Position numbers and translations under genes: made by a program. DNA of 34,063 nt from Azospirillum isscasi (GTDB taxonomy: Bacteria > Pseudomonadota > Alphaproteobacteria > Azospirillales > Azospirillaceae), in the NCBI RefSeq assembly GCF_030849505.1, contig NZ_JAUJFI010000052.1, positions 1 through 34,063 on the forward strand, written 5' to 3'. The notes below the pieces were generated by a model. That model worked only from the letters and a program-made list of their open reading frames with translations. It was not told the DNA's origin and did not search any database. Every line of letters starts with the position of its first letter. The first letter of the stretch is position 1. Positions 33,463 through 34,063 of the stretch are shown here, piece by piece.

Positions 33463-34063
33463 GTGTTCGACGAGACGGTCGGTCTGACGGTCATCATCCT
33501 GGCCATCGCCACGCTGTACGCCGCGGTCGGTCAGGCGGGCGCCTCGGGCTATCTGGCCGTCATGGGCATCGCCGGGCTGGACCCGGCGACGATGAAGCCG
33601 GCGGCGCTCGCCCTGAACCTCCTGGTGGCGGCCATAGGCACCGCCCGCTTCGCGCGCGCGGGGCTGTTCGACTGGCGCGCCTTCTACCCGTTCGGCGTCC
33701 TGGGCATGCCCTTCTCGTTCCTCGGCGGAACGCTGCATCTGCCGCCGCATCTCTATTACCCGCTGGTCGGCGCCATCCTCCTGCTGGCGGCCCTGGAGCT
33801 GGCGCGCTCCACCTGGGCCGCGCGCGGGATGCCCGAGGGAACGGACCCGGTCAAGCCCCCCTTCCTGCCGGCGCTCGCCGCCGGGGCCGCGGTCGGTTTC
33901 CTGTCCGGGATGACCGGCACGGGCGGCGGCATCTTCCTGGCGCCGCTGATCCTGCTCATGGGGTGGGTCGAGACCCGCCGCGCCGCCGCGGTGTCCGCCG
34001 CCTACAACCTGCTGAATTCGGCGGCGGCGCTGGCCGGGACCTGGACGGCCGCCGCCGCCCTGC
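33463..34063 (+). CDS. TauE/SafE-family membrane permease, 3' end cut by the window
   Basis: The first 200 residues of a sulfite exporter TauE/SafE-type integral membrane protein. The chain is a series of hydrophobic segments (about 5-30, 45-65, 72-92, 96-115, 130-150, 155-175), with the two family half-repeats visible as VGQAGASGYLAVMGIAGL and the Gly-rich GFLSGMTGTGGGIFLAPLILL. Such proteins carry sulfite, sulfoacetate or other organic anions; the substrate is not evident. The GTG start has AAGGAA 6 bases upstream; a TTG six codons earlier is possible. It runs in the same direction as the preceding gene, 81 bases after it. Confidence 0.85.
   Translation, partial: MFDETVGLTVIILAIATLYAAVGQAGASGYLAVMGIAGLDPATMKPAALALNLLVAAIGTARFARAGLFDWRAFYPFGVLGMPFSFLGGTLHLPPHLYYPLVGAILLLAALELARSTWAARGMPEGTDPVKPPFLPALAAGAAVGFLSGMTGTGGGIFLAPLILLMGWVETRRAAAVSAAYNLLNSAAALAGTWTAAAAL

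Overview
The window is a chromosomal (or chromid) segment from a GC-rich alphaproteobacterium. The gene set (metX-metW, hisC-type aminotransferase beside tyrA and a chorismate mutase, a gloB/methyltransferase pair, ahpC-ahpF divergent from oxyR) and the roughly 68-70% GC suggest Rhodospirillales, most likely Azospirillum or a close relative. The genus is an inference from gene style, not from a marker gene. Coding density is high. I see no rRNA, tRNA, CRISPR array, transposase or phage gene.

Layout. (1) 28-4583, minus strand: a glycine-zipper envelope protein, then a complete periplasmic molybdenum aldehyde oxidoreductase operon paoA-paoB-paoC. (2) 4884-8120, plus strand: family III CoA-transferase, MaoC/FAS1-like hydratase and acyl-CoA dehydrogenase, a small acyl-CoA catabolic operon. 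It converges on (3) 12202-8189, minus strand: hydroxyacyl dehydrogenase, BKACE (beta-keto acid cleavage enzyme), 3-hydroxybutyrate-type dehydrogenase and a branched-chain-type ABC substrate-binding protein. A good -24/-12 sigma-54 promoter precedes this operon, and a divergent PAS-AAA+-Fis sigma-54 activator (12505-13932) lies next to it. (4) A PA0069-type radical SAM protein. (5) The peroxide module ahpC-ahpF with divergent oxyR. (6) An XRE-cupin regulator and a sulfate-type binding protein. (7) Aromatic amino acid genes: chorismate mutase with a degenerate prephenate-dehydratase-like tail, hisC, tyrA. (8) metX-metW, a secreted PRC-barrel-like protein, a methyltransferase, gloB and a GST.

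(9) 28898-33381 is the most unusual region. A tight minus-strand operon encodes dCTP deaminase, a thymidylate-synthase-like protein fused to an N-terminal MtrA-like domain, a HAD hydrolase lacking the usual second aspartate, and a ParB/sulfiredoxin-like protein. A divergent gene resembles the uracil-DNA glycosylase superfamily. Together they look like an undescribed deoxypyrimidine nucleotide modification, salvage or surveillance system. (10) The window ends inside a TauE/SafE permease.

Non-coding structure is also notable: two copies of a mosaic palindromic GC-rich repeat (684-745 and 15118-15266), three 12-14 bp tandem repeats of about three copies at gene junctions, and three consecutive hairpins between ahpC and ahpF.
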